Below are positions 1-12,731 of a DNA stretch of 64,000 nt, piece by piece. Origin of the DNA: Agapanthus africanus (lineage: Eukaryota; Streptophyta; Magnoliopsida; Asparagales; Amaryllidaceae); contig CM057337.1 in the NCBI GenBank assembly GCA_030015575.1, positions 337,600,583 to 337,664,582 on the forward strand. The letters run 5' to 3'. The notes beneath the pieces were generated by a model. The model made no database searches. It saw nothing but the letters and a program-made list of their open reading frames with translations, and was not told where the DNA came from. The stretch's first letter is position 1; each line of letters opens with the position of its first letter. The translations under genes were made by a program, and so were the position numbers.

Positions 1-589
1 ATGACGGGTAGAACTTGACACGTGACTTATAATTTGTTGGCCTTCGTCAAGGTAATAAGAACATGGGGTAAAAATCATATCGGGAGTTTCTAAAGAAACT
101 GAAACTTGCCAGGTATGCGCATACCTTTTGGAGTGTGATAACGTGAGTGGATTCCTTCACGTTATCATATGATGAGAGTTGGATCCCGATTCCCACTGAT
201 GAGTTGGTTTACTTTTCGGGTGATCCCGATTGATTCTTCTTTCAGGTTTAGAGGAGAATTTGACAGTACAGTGGGAGGTTTCCTGATTAGATAAAGTGAT
301 AACCATTCTGATCTAGGTTAGAGTGCACGCAGAGTGTTTCTTTTCTCTCTCTATCTTTGGCAGCGACCTTTGACCGACCCTAGACTATGACTCAGTGACC
401 AAGTTGACCGAACCTTCTTAAAATACTGGCTTTTGGATTGTCTAAGTTGCATAAGTCATTGCCGCTCCTTCTTTTACCCTTTGAATTTCTCAGAACACCT
501 CGTATAACTATGAACATCCACTTCCATTTGATAGATCCATCGTATGGTTATATACGAACTCAAAAGGACTTCTTCGAGGATGGATCCAG

Positions 590-1119
590 GTTCAGGAGAA
601 ATTGAATTAGTTTATTCGGTTGTCTTTTATCATCACCTTCTCTCAGGTTGCGAGGGCTCCTTGGTTTAGGAGAGTACACCTATTACGCTTATTGGATAGT
701 CTTCTTTCAAACCATAGGCAGGTGCCGAAAGGTAGGGAAGCAAGAAAACCAATTAGCCTAAGTAGGGTGTACAGAAAGTAATAAGTAAAGATAAAATAAA
801 GGGATTAGAATGAGGGCAAAGTAAATTGCGACTGCTATCATTCACGGCCAAACCGCGTACTTCATCGCCACTCCTACTTCACCTTTGCTTTTTTTCCCAG
901 TTCGGGAGAAATAGACTAAGGTATTATTCAGTTGTCTTTTATCATCACCTTCTCTCAGGTTGCGAGTACTCCTTGGTTTAGGAGAGTACACCTATTATGC
1001 TTACTGGATAGTCTTCTTCCAAACCATAGGCTGGTGCCGAACGGTAGGGAAGGAAGAAAACCACCTAGCCTAAAGGGGTGTATAGAAAGTAATGAATAAA
1101 GACAAATAAAGGGATTTGG
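590..1119 (+). repeat. Duplicated block occupying the gag position of element F
   Basis: Two similar copies of about 220 bp lie at about 590-808 and 899-1119, with landmark TCTCAGGTTGCGAG at 641 and 953 (offset 312 bp). They sit where gag should be, between the pyrimidine-CAG boundary at 363 and the pol remains, and I see no gag similarity in them. Element A carries the same pair on its own strand (58060-58880, offset about 409 bp), so the duplication existed before the two elements dispersed. The second copy is open on the minus strand for 65 codons (955-1152). The origin of the block is unknown to me. Confidence 0.75.
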
Positions 1120-3680
1120 AGAGATGGCAAAGAAATATACGGTTATATTCATGAATTGGATTATGGAAGAGGCATTACTAGGAATACCAGGATACCCCTA
1201 CAAAACATTTTCATGTTTCAATTTCACTGTGCATTGTTAAAAGGAAAACTGATTTCCCGATTAGATACTTACTCTAGGGTATGTATTTACCAGGTATGAT
1301 TCTCACATCTGTATGGTTTTACAGATGATGAGTGCGAGTAAGTTATTGGGAACTAGGTGATCATCCTCATTATATCGGAATTCGTTGTAATTGGTGATAT
1401 TTGAGAAAATCGCCTGGGTTTTTGCCGGACGGCATGTAGTTGGTTTTGAGTATCCGTTGTTGTGCACCAATTTCAAAATGATATATCTGTACGTTTATTT
1501 TTATAAAGTGAGATATAACTTTTTGAAATTATGTCTGTGACATTTACCTATATCAGTTGACGATTGGGTAACGAGCATTGAACAGCGGAGTAGTTCTTAA
1601 CCATAAGTACAGTTTTCAACCTACGATGCACAGGTTTTGAGTTATTCGACTCAGGGGACTCATACAGAGTATTGTATGCTGTCCAATGTCCATCAGGACA
1701 AAGGGGTTGGTCCTCGTACTATGTTCTGTTTACTTGTGACTTCTCTAGTTTTTAGACAAGTGTTTCGTAGAAATACAAGGTCAAAGTTTTGAGAAGTTGT
1801 GGGTATAGGAATAAAGTAGAGAACCAGATGTCGCAAGTATTGGGATTCTTCAAAGAGATCGAAGATGTAGATTCTTGTGATTAGTATTCAGTTGATAGTA
1901 ATTGTTTTGAGAAACTTGTTTCTCTCTCAGGTTACTCATAATTGGATGTATTCCTAAGTTGAGTAATACTGATTAGCCTCTCTCCATTAAGATAATATGC
2001 ACTGGAGACAGCTGCATGATTTGAATCTGGTTCCAACTAAATAAGTGCCAAAGTTTCTATATTGGATATAGAATGGTTCATATCTTAACGATGTTAAGGT
2101 ACGGGGAGTTGTCCGGCTTATGCTTAAAACCAGACACTGGATAACTCAAGGCACGTTTCTGTAATAGCAGTTTATGGGTTGACCCAGGCTATGACGAGGG
2201 TTGATTTTCTACCATCTGGAAGATCAATAGTGATATTGTTCTTGACTCTCCACAGTTTTAGTAAAATGGATTTTTTTCAAAAAACAGTAGTGGGAGTATG
2301 GTAGAACTGGAAGTGATTCCAGAACCGCAAACGATTATGGAAAATTTAAATAGAACCTAAAAATTCAATCAGGTTTGACATTCCATTAGCCACTCCGCAG
2401 ATATGGTGGGTAACTTCAATCACCCGAGAGGTACTCCGGTAGCCTCAAGGACGGTGACAGGGAGGTTCTTGTTTACCCAGACTTGACACTACTGTTGTTC
2501 CAGGCTATGAGACCCAGCAGGAGGTTAAGTATAGTGTCGTTCTAAACTAGCTTTAGAAGTGCACGTATATATTATTCTGCCAGAGGGTTGTTGTGGTCAG
2601 TGGGAGCAGCGGAAGCATGGTTGGCAAGTAGCTTATGTCTATTTTTAGACTAAAACAGATATAGCGGAGATAGATCATCTAATTTTGATGTGACAGTCAT
2701 GGCTTTGACTTCATCAGAATAGGGGATGGATCTGTTAAGAAGGTAGTAGGGTATGATGTCCTGGTATTTGGATGACATACACAGAGTAGGAAGTAAAATT
2801 CTTATACTACGATCGGTTGTATTGTAGTTGTCACACAGTTGTTTCTCCACACAGGATATGGATATAATATCAGACATTCTGGTTACTAGATCTATGGTTT
2901 TAGATCTAGAATTGGGTAGTTTCCCAATGTGGGTACTTTGATAGTATTTTAATAGTATTTTAGAATGGACGACTCCTGGCATGGTGGTGTACCTGCAGGT
3001 GATGGAGTCTCCCTCTCTAAAGGTGTCTTACAGACTAAAGGGGAAAGGGATGTGCATGATTGGCATATCACTTACTTAGGCAATTGAGTCAATCGTGAGA
3101 TGTCAAGTACCACACCAGATGTTGTTTTTGCACTAGATGCAATAAATTTATAATAATCTAATCCTGAAGAAATATACGGAAGCAGTTTTAGAACATAAGT
3201 GCATATTCTACGGATTTGATAACGGCAGACTCCTTCGGGAGACGGTTATCATTCCAGGCTTCCAAGGTGACATGGATGACAGAGTGATTGTTAGAGTTAT
3301 ATTTTCCTCTGACGAGGGGAAGTATTATGGACAGGTGGTCCAAGAGGATACTGTGGGAGGCATGGTGCTGGACACTGATTAGTTTCAGTTATCGATACAT
3401 TCTAAGAAGTTTGGATTTGGAGTTCATTTATGAACTAGGTCCCATCAGATATCCAGACATATTCTGAGACAGGTATTACTCAATTCCGGAGATGGCTTTC
3501 TCCGCGAACTTAAGATTAAGAGAGACATAGAAAGAAACATCAGCGCGGATCCACTCATTGAGGCTATTTCTCGAACACAAGAGTTTTACAAACGAGCTTT
3601 GTGAAACTGATTAGTAGAGGAGTTGGGGGTTCGGTATCACACGGGCTGTGAGTATGCAACATCGCAATAATTAGCCATAA

Positions 3681-3695
3681 GTGCAAGTGGGAGAT
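3681..3695 (+). other. Polypurine tract of element F
   Basis: GTGCAAGTGGGAGAT directly precedes the 3' LTR. The same tract precedes the 3' LTRs of B and C and, inverted, of A, D and E. It would prime plus-strand DNA synthesis. Confidence 0.9.
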
Positions 3696-5740
3696 TGTTG
3701 GTTATAGTGCCCTCAAAGTCAATTATTGGATCACAGGCAGGTGATTGCAATGATTGAGGAGGACCTATACCGGTAGCAAAGTCTTTCTCGTGATGATAGT
3801 ATGCTATCTGGTTTTCCTTTATCAGTCGTGTACAGCTTTAGGTGACATTACTGTTCACTATTACACGTTGATAGAGCCCTTAGGATCTTGCATGACTACC
3901 AACAATATGATGGCGATCATATACGTGAGAGTTGGGTAGTCCATAAGCACATCTTTAAAAGTGGTCCCTAGTCGTGGGAGTTTCGAGACAGGGCATCGAT
4001 ACTCCAGAGTAGACTAGTGTATACAGTTGAGACCCCGACGAGGGGCGGTGGCCGGTCTCACAAGCCACTGGTGTCAGTTGGATTACCTAAGATTTATACA
4101 GGTGCTCATTGGGTTATGAGTACACCGGACAGGACTCGCCGGGAACCTGCTAGTTGGTATTTATACCTAGCGTCAGATAGCAGTTCCCTGGTGACATGTG
4201 TACAGGTTAGTTCATTGACCTGAGGTCATCATTTTTCTCGTGTGAGTTCCTACTGTACTTTGATTACTACCCTACCACGGCTCAAAGAAATCGTGCAAAC
4301 AGGTTTTAGTTGGGTACAGTCCCGAGCCACATGGAGGCAAGTGAGCGGATCGACAGGGGATTCGTCTCTCCCGGTATTGGAGGTAAGATCGCGCTGTGTT
4401 TCAGAGAGCCATTACACAAAGCCCTCGGCCGAGGCAGGAGATTTACTGGTAGGTACTCCAGTAGTATCTCAAGGTGTTCTGGGCTACAATCTGACACGAC
4501 TTATACCGCTATTGGGGGTCTGACGTTACCAGCCCCCTAGGCCCGATATGCGATACTCATAGACCAACGGACTGGACTGTATGTATATTGTCACTGATAG
4601 GCTCAGTAGGGTTCCAAGATGAGTTCGCTCATCGGCTTCCCTTAAGGTCAGTACATGGGCAGCCGTTACGTACAGCTTTTGCCTCTGACGTGCTTGTGGT
4701 TAAACCCACTGCCAGGGTACTGATGAGTCTTTAGAGTCCCCAACAGATAGTTTCCCAAGTTCGGGCGAAACATTGTAGAGGCCGTATGGTTTTATGGCAG
4801 GGTTCGAAATTGTACGTGCACTTGTGCACGTGTCATATTTCGGGCAGATAATACTGGTGGGCTTTGGTTTAAGCCGGATCCATGTATTATATTGAATCGG
4901 AATATTTTAGTCTCTCGTATTCGTATTCGGTTGGAATACGGATACAGGTATGTATATACAGATGAGGGGTATTTTCATAATCCGTTACGAGAATATTTTA
5001 GAAGATGCATTTCTTTTGGTTAATCATTTTGGTTTAAATGGTTAAAAGGATTTTGGAAAGGGTGACTCATTTTGGATGACACATTAACTCTAGAATGTTC
5101 ACTAATGACTCATGTAATGAGTCATCTAGTGAGTCATTAAGGAGTTAATGTGTTTTGTTTTTGGTGAGATATTATGAAGGGTTTGTGGAGATATTTTGTG
5201 AGGATATTTTCCTTGATATTTCATCACAAAACCTTATATTTATTATCACCATTATTTTGGGCAGCCAAGGGGTTATTTTTGTGTGTTTGGTTTTTTGCTC
5301 ACTAGAGTTTCTTGAGTTCACAATTTCCAATCCTTAGCATCTTCTTCAACCTCAACCCTAATCATCTCATGCGATGAGAACCCTAGGGTGTTTGAGACAA
5401 AGTATTTTACTCATTCTCTACTTCATCTTGGTCATCTCTTTTAGCAGACTTGATGACCGAGTTGCCTCGGTATTTAGGCAGGAGACCGTTTAAATATCCG
5501 TTGACGTGGTGTCACCTCGATGAGGAGACAGAAGATCGGAGTTGCCGCAAGGAGCGTGGGATGATGGCTAAAGACCGAAGGACTCGGATCGATCGGTATA
5601 GCCTTTCTACCTCTTTACAGTTTGTTAGTTTAGCGTTAATGGCAAGATCCAGGTTATAGTATGCGATAGCGCCAGTTATAAAAGTTTTTGTCCCGCGTTT
5701 GGCATCAGAATGACGGCCGGGGCACTACCGTAGACTTACA
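3696..5740 (+). repeat. Element F 3' LTR
   Basis: This 2045-bp LTR begins TGTTGGTTATAGTGCCC and ends GTAGACTTACA. Its start is the reverse complement of the right ends of the two element A LTRs and of solo LTR H, and its end resembles the ends of H, B and C. Position 3696 follows the polypurine tract directly. The 5' LTR partner is outside the window. Several short open frames inside it are incidental. Confidence 0.88.
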
Positions 5741-5745
5741 GATTT
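5741..5745. other. Probable target-site duplication of F (right copy, GATTT)
   Basis: These are the five bases after the LTR terminus CA. The matching left copy lies beyond the window, so the call rests on the LTR end alone. Confidence 0.55.
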
Positions 5746-6165
5746 CATGCACTCTGTGCATTTGATTTGGATTCTTACGCATATTTGGCGCGCTTGGATT
5801 GGATTTTGCGCATGTTCGGCACTTGATATTGTATTTCGTGATTTCGTGCATATTGGATGCACATGATTTAGATTTATTCATGCATGATGGATGCCCCTGA
5901 TTTGGATTTTTGCTCATGTTGGGCGCATGTTATGAGATGCGATTTTGGTGCACACCAGATGTACTAAATCGGGCTTCTTTGTGCATACCAGATGCACTTG
6001 ATATTGCTGTCAGGCACACCCGTTGCCTATGACAGGTGTTTCATGCACACCCGCTGCACTTAGTTGTTATTTCTGTGCACATGTATGGCACATTCATGGA
6101 TTTTGATTTTTTCGTGCGCACCAAACGCACGTGGCATTCTTATGCACATTTTGGGATTGATTTCT
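5746..6165 (+). repeat. Degenerate array of short GTGCA...TGCAC palindromes
   Basis: Small inverted repeats recur every 30-50 bases, for example GTGCATATTGGATGCAC, GTGCATACCAGATGCAC, ATGCACACCCGCTGCAC and GTGCGCACCAAACGCAC. They are separated by variants of TTGATTTGGATTTT. The arms keep pairing while the loops vary. The array is in the G element 3' tail, a place where tandem repeats are often found in gypsy elements. Confidence 0.7.
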
Positions 6166-6805
6166 TTTGGAGCAGTATGTTTCCTTTTTTATGATATTTA
6201 ATATTTGGTATAGTAGCTGAGCAGGACTAGTCAGAGGACAGTACCTGAATATATTTTTCATGCATTGATAGATATCAAAGGGATTTCCAAAAAGGAGCTG
6301 TAGTCTTAGTATTTATCTACGTGTCTGAGATGACCCGAAACGTTTAAAACAAGGAAACCTTTCTAAATTGTTTTCAAAATGGCGGTACGCGCATATTAAA
6401 TAAAGTATATATATATAGAGAGAGAGTTATTTTCTTAAAATAGACGTCCGCCACTGCGCCACGATACGTGCATCGCACGGCAACATGAAAAAGTTTGGCA
6501 TGCACATCTTTCTGATGTTTTAATGATGTTTACACGTATAGTTTTGATGTATATCATGTTGGTTTCATTTTGGGATTTGACATTGATGTTTTCGCCATGG
6601 CTTCGATGATATGCGTGCGAATCTTATGATTTGTGAGACGCTTGACGGAGTTCGATTTTGAGTTTTATACTCGTCTTTCAGGCATACGCGATGCGCTGTA
6701 CTATTTCTATATCTTCCGTGATTTCGGAGCCCCGTTGATTTGATCTGATTATTGAAATGTTTTAGAAATTGGTGGTTTAACTTTAAATTCGGGGACCGAA
6801 TTTCT

Positions 6806-6819
6806 TTAAGGGGGAAGAT
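6806..6819 (+). other. Polypurine tract of element G
   Basis: TTTAAGGGGGAAGA is followed by T and the LTR start TGTAAC. This is the standard plant gypsy plus-strand primer context and fixes the LTR start at 6820. Confidence 0.85.
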
Positions 6820-6871
6820 TGTAACATTTCAGAAAATATAAAATATTATTTTTAGAATTTAATATTAAAAT
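6820..6871 (+). repeat. Element G 3' LTR, piece 1
   Basis: Begins TGTAACATTTCAG after the polypurine tract and is broken after 52 bases by element D. It resumes at 18672. Confidence 0.8.
6867..6871. other. Target-site duplication of D, left copy (AAAAT)
   Basis: Identical to 18667-18671 across the element. The site is AT-rich, so the match alone is weak, but both LTR termini (TG...CA) fit. Confidence 0.8.
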
Positions 6872-9062
6872 TGTAGGGTTGTATAGCACGACCGGATTAT
6901 TGAAATGCATCACACATGCCATTTTATAAAAATTTGGGGTGCTATGTAACCCTAACCAAGATCTTAACTAAAGAATTAGGGTAAACATTATAAGTAAACA
7001 ACTTTACTTCTAAGAGTTAGGGATTACAACCTTTGCAGTCCGTTCCTTCGCTTCATAAGCTCCGTGTTGAGGTCCCTTCAATGCGATCATCAAGTACCTA
7101 AACTCTAGAGAGGCTCCATGAAGAGAAAGATGCAAGCGTGCTTCCAATCTTCAACAACTAAGATGATCTACCTTGAAGAAACTCAAACCCAAGCTCTTGC
7201 TTCACTAATCAAGTATTAGTAAAGGAAACACCCTAATCTAAGTGGCTAGAATAGATGAGGATGATGAAGTAGGAATTTAGCTCCCTTTTGTTTTCAATTT
7301 CTCACTTTATTTCATCACATCATAAAAAGCTAGAAAGCTTTTTTCAAGAGCAAGAAGAAGAAGAATTTCATTTGTGATGAATAATGAATTATTGTGTGAG
7401 GTTAGAATTGCAACCATGGGTTAAAGAATGATAAAGTTAACCCTTGTAGAGAATAAACTAGAGGCTAAGGTTTGGGTTGGGTTAATAAATATCAACACAA
7501 AATATCTAAGCCAAAGACAAAAGAAAACTTCATGAAGCTTCATGAAAAAGCTAACCCAAAAGCTAACCCAAATCCAAACCCTAACTTGTTTAAACTCCAC
7601 AAAGCATGTTGCATTTGTAACCCTAACTTGTTACAATATTATATATCACATATACAATATATTTTGTAACAAAAGAAAATAATACTATTAACATATATCT
7701 CATATATATCAATGTATTATCCATTTGAGAAAAATAATCTTTAAGTGAGCTTATATTAGTTAATGTAATGTAATATATCAAATATATAATTATACATCAA
7801 ATTATCAAATCAACACTTGATCCGATAATCCGGCTATTTCACAAATAACCGACTAATATAATCTCTATCAGTTCATCGAATCAACACTTGATCCGATGAC
7901 CCGGCTATATCACATATACTCGGTCGATATCACATATAATGAGAATCTAATATGGTATCGCATAAATGTATTATTCTCGGTCCCGCACATATCACATATG
8001 TGCTCCTACTCCGTTTTTCCTGAGCCAGGAACCCTCTGTGTAGGACTCTAAAGAGTCGTCAATACGCCGGCAGTAGGTGATGATCATATTAAAACACCCA
8101 CAAGCTGCAAGTGGTCAGCTAAACGTAACAGCCACACGTGTATTGAGCAATCAGAAGATCAACAAGCAAGCATGTACATTCTCATGCGAATCCAATCAGT
8201 AACACTCCCGTACAGTCCGGTCTCTTCGTCTGATATGTCGCATATCCAGTCTAGGGGTGGTAAACGTCAGACCCCAGTAACCGATAAGTCGTGTCGATAT
8301 GAGGTCCATAACAGTTCGAGAAACTACTGATAACACTTACCAGTAAATCTCAGCAACCCTGGCCAAGGATTTCCAGTTATAGCCAATCAAACACAGCGCT
8401 CCCTATACCGGGAAAGACGAAACCCCTCCTATCGCTCATTGCCTCCATGTGATTCGGGAATGTACCCAAAAGCCACCGTTTTGCATGCCCTCTTGGACGT
8501 GGTATGATGGAAATCAAAGCACAGTGGGAATCACACAAGACTCTATGACAATCTCGGGTCTACAGACTAACATGTACCAGTGTCACCAGAGAACTGCCAT
8601 CTGACGTGAGGTATAATACCATCTGGGCGTTCTCGGCGAGTCTGTCCAGTGTACCCAGCCTCCACTGAGCACCCGTATACTATCTCTGATGTCAAACATC
8701 AATGGATATGGGATCATCCATCGCCCATCTACATGGGTCAAGAAGCATACGCTAGTCTACTCTGGTATAACGATGCCCTGTCTCGAAACACCTGCGACTA
8801 GAAACATTTGAAGGATGTACTTAGCGACTACCCTGTCCCCACTAGTATGATCTGCATCATAGTCTTGGTAGCCAAGTACTCATCCTAAGGGCTTTATCAA
8901 CATGTAACATAGAGACTATCAGAGTACATGTTAAGATAAAGAGCAACCAGATAGCATACTATCATGTCGAGCAAGAAAGTCCTCCATATATATGTCTAAG
9001 CATCCACTACAATATACATCGCATGTACAGTAATGGCCTCTAGGGCATACATATCACTAACA
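6872..9062 (-). repeat. Element D 3' LTR (left)
   Basis: This 2191-bp LTR ends CTAACA before the inverted polypurine tract. It matches the right LTR closely from about 6910 onward. The outermost 38 or so bases differ sharply from the same part of the right LTR (16467-16506). A 65-codon frame at 7472-7669 recurs at 17069-17266 only because the LTRs are copies. Confidence 0.92.
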
Positions 9063-9621
9063 ATCTCCCACTTGCACTAGGTCCATCTGTTGTAGTATCT
9101 CATACCCAACAATCAGCTGTTGTTGAAGTATCTCATACTCAACCATCCCATAAAAGTCTCTACTGGGAAATAGGCCTTTGTGAGTGGATCCGCGCTGTTG
9201 TCCTCTGTATGTACTTTCTTAACCTCGATCTCCCTGGAGATCAACCATCTCCATGATTAGGTGATACTGCCTTAGAATATGTCTGGATCACAGATGGGAC
9301 GGGGTTTCCTTGGCAAAAGCCAAAACTCCATTGTCACACAATAGTAGGAAAGAAGTTTATCTCATGAACTAGTGTACATCCAGACTATTTCTTTGGTAGC
9401 ATCCTTCGTAGTGATTTATCCTGCCTTTATCATTCAGTATGTCATGGTATCTAGTGTGGAACTCTTCCAACATACCGTTCCTCCACTGAGGGTAAAGACA
9501 ATGCCTGTGACTGACATTTAGTCGACCTTACCACCCTGGAAGCTTTCCAGTGATTCTCCCCAGGATCGATTGATACCAACTTACTAAATCTAGTGAGAAT
9601 CCTAACAACCAATTAGATCTA
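9063..9621 (-). pseudogene. Element D: RNase H end of pol, degenerate
   Basis: Starts with the inverted polypurine tract ATCTCCCACTTGCAC (9063-9077). The stretch around 9225-9300 is the reverse complement of the RNase H region of C that encodes the SRHILRR part, recognisable beside the same part of E. Frames are broken. It is interrupted at 9621 by solo LTR H and continues at 11658. Confidence 0.75.
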
Positions 9622-9626
9622 TCTCA

Positions 9627-11652
9627 TGCAAGTCTATGGTAGCGCCCCGTCCGTCTATCCGAGGCCAAATGCGGAAACAAAAACTTTTTAGAAAACCGGC
9701 GTTATCGTAGTCTTTCACCCGGATCGAACCATTAACGCTAAACTAGCTAACTACAAAGAAGTGAGAGTGGCTATACCAATCGATCTGTGTCCTTCGGTCT
9801 TTGGCCACCATCCCAAGCTCCTCACGGCATCTCCGATCTCCGGTCTCCTCGTCGGAAGGGCACTACATCAATGAGTCTTTTTACGGGCTCCCGCTTCATC
9901 CGAAGCAACTCGGACACGAAGTTTGCTAGCCGACGTGTCTAAGGTGAAGTAGAGAATCTGTGTGATCACTTTGTCTCTTGACACTCTAGGATTCTCAACA
10001 TATGAGATGGTTAGAGTGGAGGTAGAAGATGATGCCATGGTGGAGGATGTGAGCAACAAGAAGAAAGAAAAGAGAGGAGTCTTTTCTTGTGTTGTTGTGT
10101 TGAATTGTTGTGAGAGCTAGAATAGTAATACAAGAGCTCACCTCAAGCCATATGGCTGCCCTTTCTCTCTCCATCCTTCAATTCAACACAATAAACAAAT
10201 CCTAATGTGACATTAGCACAAATAAAGAGACCATGAGTCACTAAACATGTCTATGTCACATTAAATACTCCTCATGATGAAATCCACTCACAATTTCCAC
10301 CATTTTTAAACATTAACCCAAATGTTTACAACAATAAAAAGATATGGCAACATCTAAAGTAAACTCGTGACAGATCACAAGGATACCCCTCACCTGTATA
10401 TACATACCTGCATCCGCATTCCGACTAATACAAATGCGATGAGACTAAAGTAATCCAACAAATTTAATACTAGGATCCGGCTTGCCAAAGCCCACTAGTA
10501 TGATCCGTCCGATCATGATTCGTGCACTACTGCACGTATATGATCGAACCCTGCCATATATCATACGGCCTCTACAACGTTTCGCCCGAAACTTAAGAAA
10601 CTGTCTGTCAGGGACTCTAAAGACTCGTCAATACTTTGGCTGTGGATTTAACCACTAGCACGTCAGTGGTACTAGCTGTACGTAACGGGCTACCAGGTAT
10701 TGACCAAAAGGGAGGTCGATGAGCGGAATCATCCTGACACCCTACTGAGCCTGTCAGCGACAATATCCGTACAGTCCAGTCCGTTCGTCTATGAGCATCG
10801 CATGTCAGGCCTAAAGGGTTGGTAAAAGTCAGACCCCCAAAAGCGGTACAAGTCGTATCGGAGTGTAGCCCTGAACACCCTGAGATACTACTGGAATACC
10901 TACCAGTAAATCTCCTGTCTTGGCCAAGGACTTCGTGTAATGGCTCTCCTAGACACAGCGCGATCTCACCCCCAATACCGGGAGAGACGAAACCCCTGCC
11001 GATCCGCTCACTTCCTCCATGTGGCTCGGGACTGTACCCAACTAAAACCTGTTTGCACGACTCCTTTAATCCATGGTAGGGTAGTAATCGAAGCACAGTG
11101 GGAACTCACACGAGACAAATGATGATCTCAGGTCGATGAACTAACCTGTACACATATCACCATGGAACTGCTATCTGACGCTAGGTATAAAACCAACTAG
11201 CATGTTCCTAGTGAGTCTTGTCCGGTGTACTCATAACCCAATGAGCACCTGTATACGTCTTAGGTGAACCAACTAACACCAATGGCTTGTGACACCAGCC
11301 ACCGCCCCTCGTCGGGGTCTCGATCCGTAAACACTAGTCTACTCTGGAGTATCGATGCCCTGTCTCAAAACTCCCTCGACTAGGGACCTTTTAAGGATGT
11401 GCTTATAGACCCCAGCTCCCACGTATATGATCGCCTTCATACTGCTGGCCATCAAGCTAAAATCCTAAGGGCTCTATCAATGTGTAATAGTGATCTGTAA
11501 GGTCACCTAAAGCTGTACACGATGATAAAGATAAACCAGACAGCATACCATCATCTTAAGTAAGATTGTCCTACCGGTATAGGTCCTCCCTCAATCATTG
11601 CAATCGCCTGCCTGCGATCCAATAATTGACTTTGAGGGCACTATATCCAACA
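9627..11652 (-). repeat. Solo LTR H (A/F-type) inside element D
   Basis: A single 2026-bp LTR with no interior. It starts TGCAAGTCTATGGTAGCGCC and ends TATATCCAACA, matching the A and F LTRs in inverse orientation. TCTCA flanks it at 9622-9626 and 11653-11657. Element E carries the uninterrupted equivalent (TAGATCTATCTCATAGATCC around 22610-22630), which works as an empty site. This is the footprint expected after unequal recombination between the two LTRs of a full element. Confidence 0.93.
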
Positions 11653-11952
11653 TCTCATAGATCCAAAACCAGGATTTATGAGGTATCACCTTGATCCTAT
11701 ATAGAGAATCCTTGTGATAAGAGGAGATTGACCGAGCGTAGCATAGAAAACTCCTTCCCTATCATGAGTATGTCATCCACGTACTATACGAGGATCACCA
11801 CCATACTCCCTTCTACCTTTTTGTATATACTAGGTTCATCTACCATTTTGATAAAGTCAAACTCTTTGACTACCACATCAAAACAGACATTCCAACTCCG
11901 CGATGCCTGCTTTATCCCATAAAGCAACTTGCACACGTTTCCGCTGCTCCCA

Positions 11953-12144
11953 CTATCTACAAAACCATCTAGCTGTGTACTTATAGATGCTTTCTTCTAA
12001 ATCACTATTTATAAAAGCAGTCATGACACCCAACCGCCAGATATCGTAGTTATGGTATGTAGCAATGGCAAGTAGGATCTGGATGGACTTAAGCATAGCT
12101 TTGAATGTTTTAACTTTTCCATGTACACCAAGTAATCTTCTCAA
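11953..12144 (-). pseudogene. Element D reverse transcriptase fragment
   Basis: A 63-codon frame contains SIQILLAIATYHNYDIW, matching SIRILLAIAAFHDYEIW of the intact C polyprotein, then a damaged form of the MDVKTAFLNGNLEE motif. It is too short and altered to work. Confidence 0.85.
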
Positions 12145-12305
12145 GATATACTTGCTTCTGATGGGGATTTAACCCTTCAGATAAAGTAACGAAAGTCCAT
12201 ACTTTGTTGGTGTATATGGATTCCATCTCAGATCGCTAAGCATCCAGCCATTCTTACAGAGCCCCCACTCTTGACGGCCTGCTCGAAACAAGTTGGGTCA
12301 TCATC

Positions 12306-12731
12306 TCATGATGCAATCCTCGCTCCCACTGTCATAGAGAAACCGAGGTATCTCTCAGGTGGATGAGGAACCCTACCAGATCGGCGGAGAGGCTGAGGTT
12401 CGTTGGAAACTATTGAATCCTCCGGGTTTACCAAATCATCGGCTGCAGTTTGTATAGCTGGAACTCCTTCCAGTTCTACCTCATGACCACTAATTTCTTC
12501 ACAAGAAATTCCCTTTTTCTCAAAGAGGTGATATGCCGAGAAATAAAACACATTTTGTTCCTCGGTGTGGTAGAAGATATTCCCTTGCGAATGCTTGGGA
12601 TATCCAACAAACTTCCACAGAACTGACCTTGCCTCGAGTTTGTCCAGATCATACTTTGGACAACCCCAAATCTTAACATCCTTAAGAGATGGGCTCTTTT
12701 CATACCATATCATATATGGAGTGGCAGACAC
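12306..12731 (-). pseudogene. Element D integrase C-terminal region and linker
   Basis: A 141-codon frame with LEARSVLWKFVGYPK, NVFYFSAYHLFE and a later PLRRSGRVPHPPERYLGF. These align with LEARSVQCKFVGYPK and PLRRSCRQSHPPERYYGF of C. It belongs to the copia integrase C-terminal domain and the spacer before reverse transcriptase. It is the longest surviving coding piece in D. Confidence 0.88.

Larger units (their letters stand above)
1..3695 (+). pseudogene. Element F: degenerate copia interior (leader end, gag position, pol remains)
   Basis: This is the 3' part of a copia interior whose 5' LTR and most of whose leader lie outside the window. The first 52 bases match the leader just upstream of gag in elements B and C. 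A pyrimidine tract ending in CAG at about 363 matches the gag boundary of the other copies. Pol remnants are seen as DNA similarity to element C: about 1640-1700 resembles the integrase start, 2080-2180 and 2290-2340 the region after the integrase core, and 2570-2640 the reverse transcriptase. Stops and frameshifts are frequent and no pol frame survives. The same structure recurs in element A, so both belong to one coding-dead subfamily. The assignment as copia remains is secure; the exact domain limits are not. Confidence 0.85.
5746..6819 (+). other. Element G (gypsy): 3' untranslated tail
   Basis: This non-coding stretch lies between the F insertion and the G polypurine tract. The first 420 bases form a degenerate repeat array. 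The rest (about 6170-6800) is AT-rich with a short TA/GA microsatellite at about 6407-6427 and no convincing frame. It ends with GACCGAATTTCTTTAAGG and further purines, the usual end of the interior in plant chromovirus-type gypsy elements. I infer the 3' UTR of a gypsy element, probably Tekay/Del-like given the very long LTR that follows. No gypsy pol domain is in view. Confidence 0.7.

Noticed and set aside
2650..2982. A 110-codon minus-strand frame in F
   Set aside because: It is antisense to the decayed reverse transcriptase region and has no counterpart in A.
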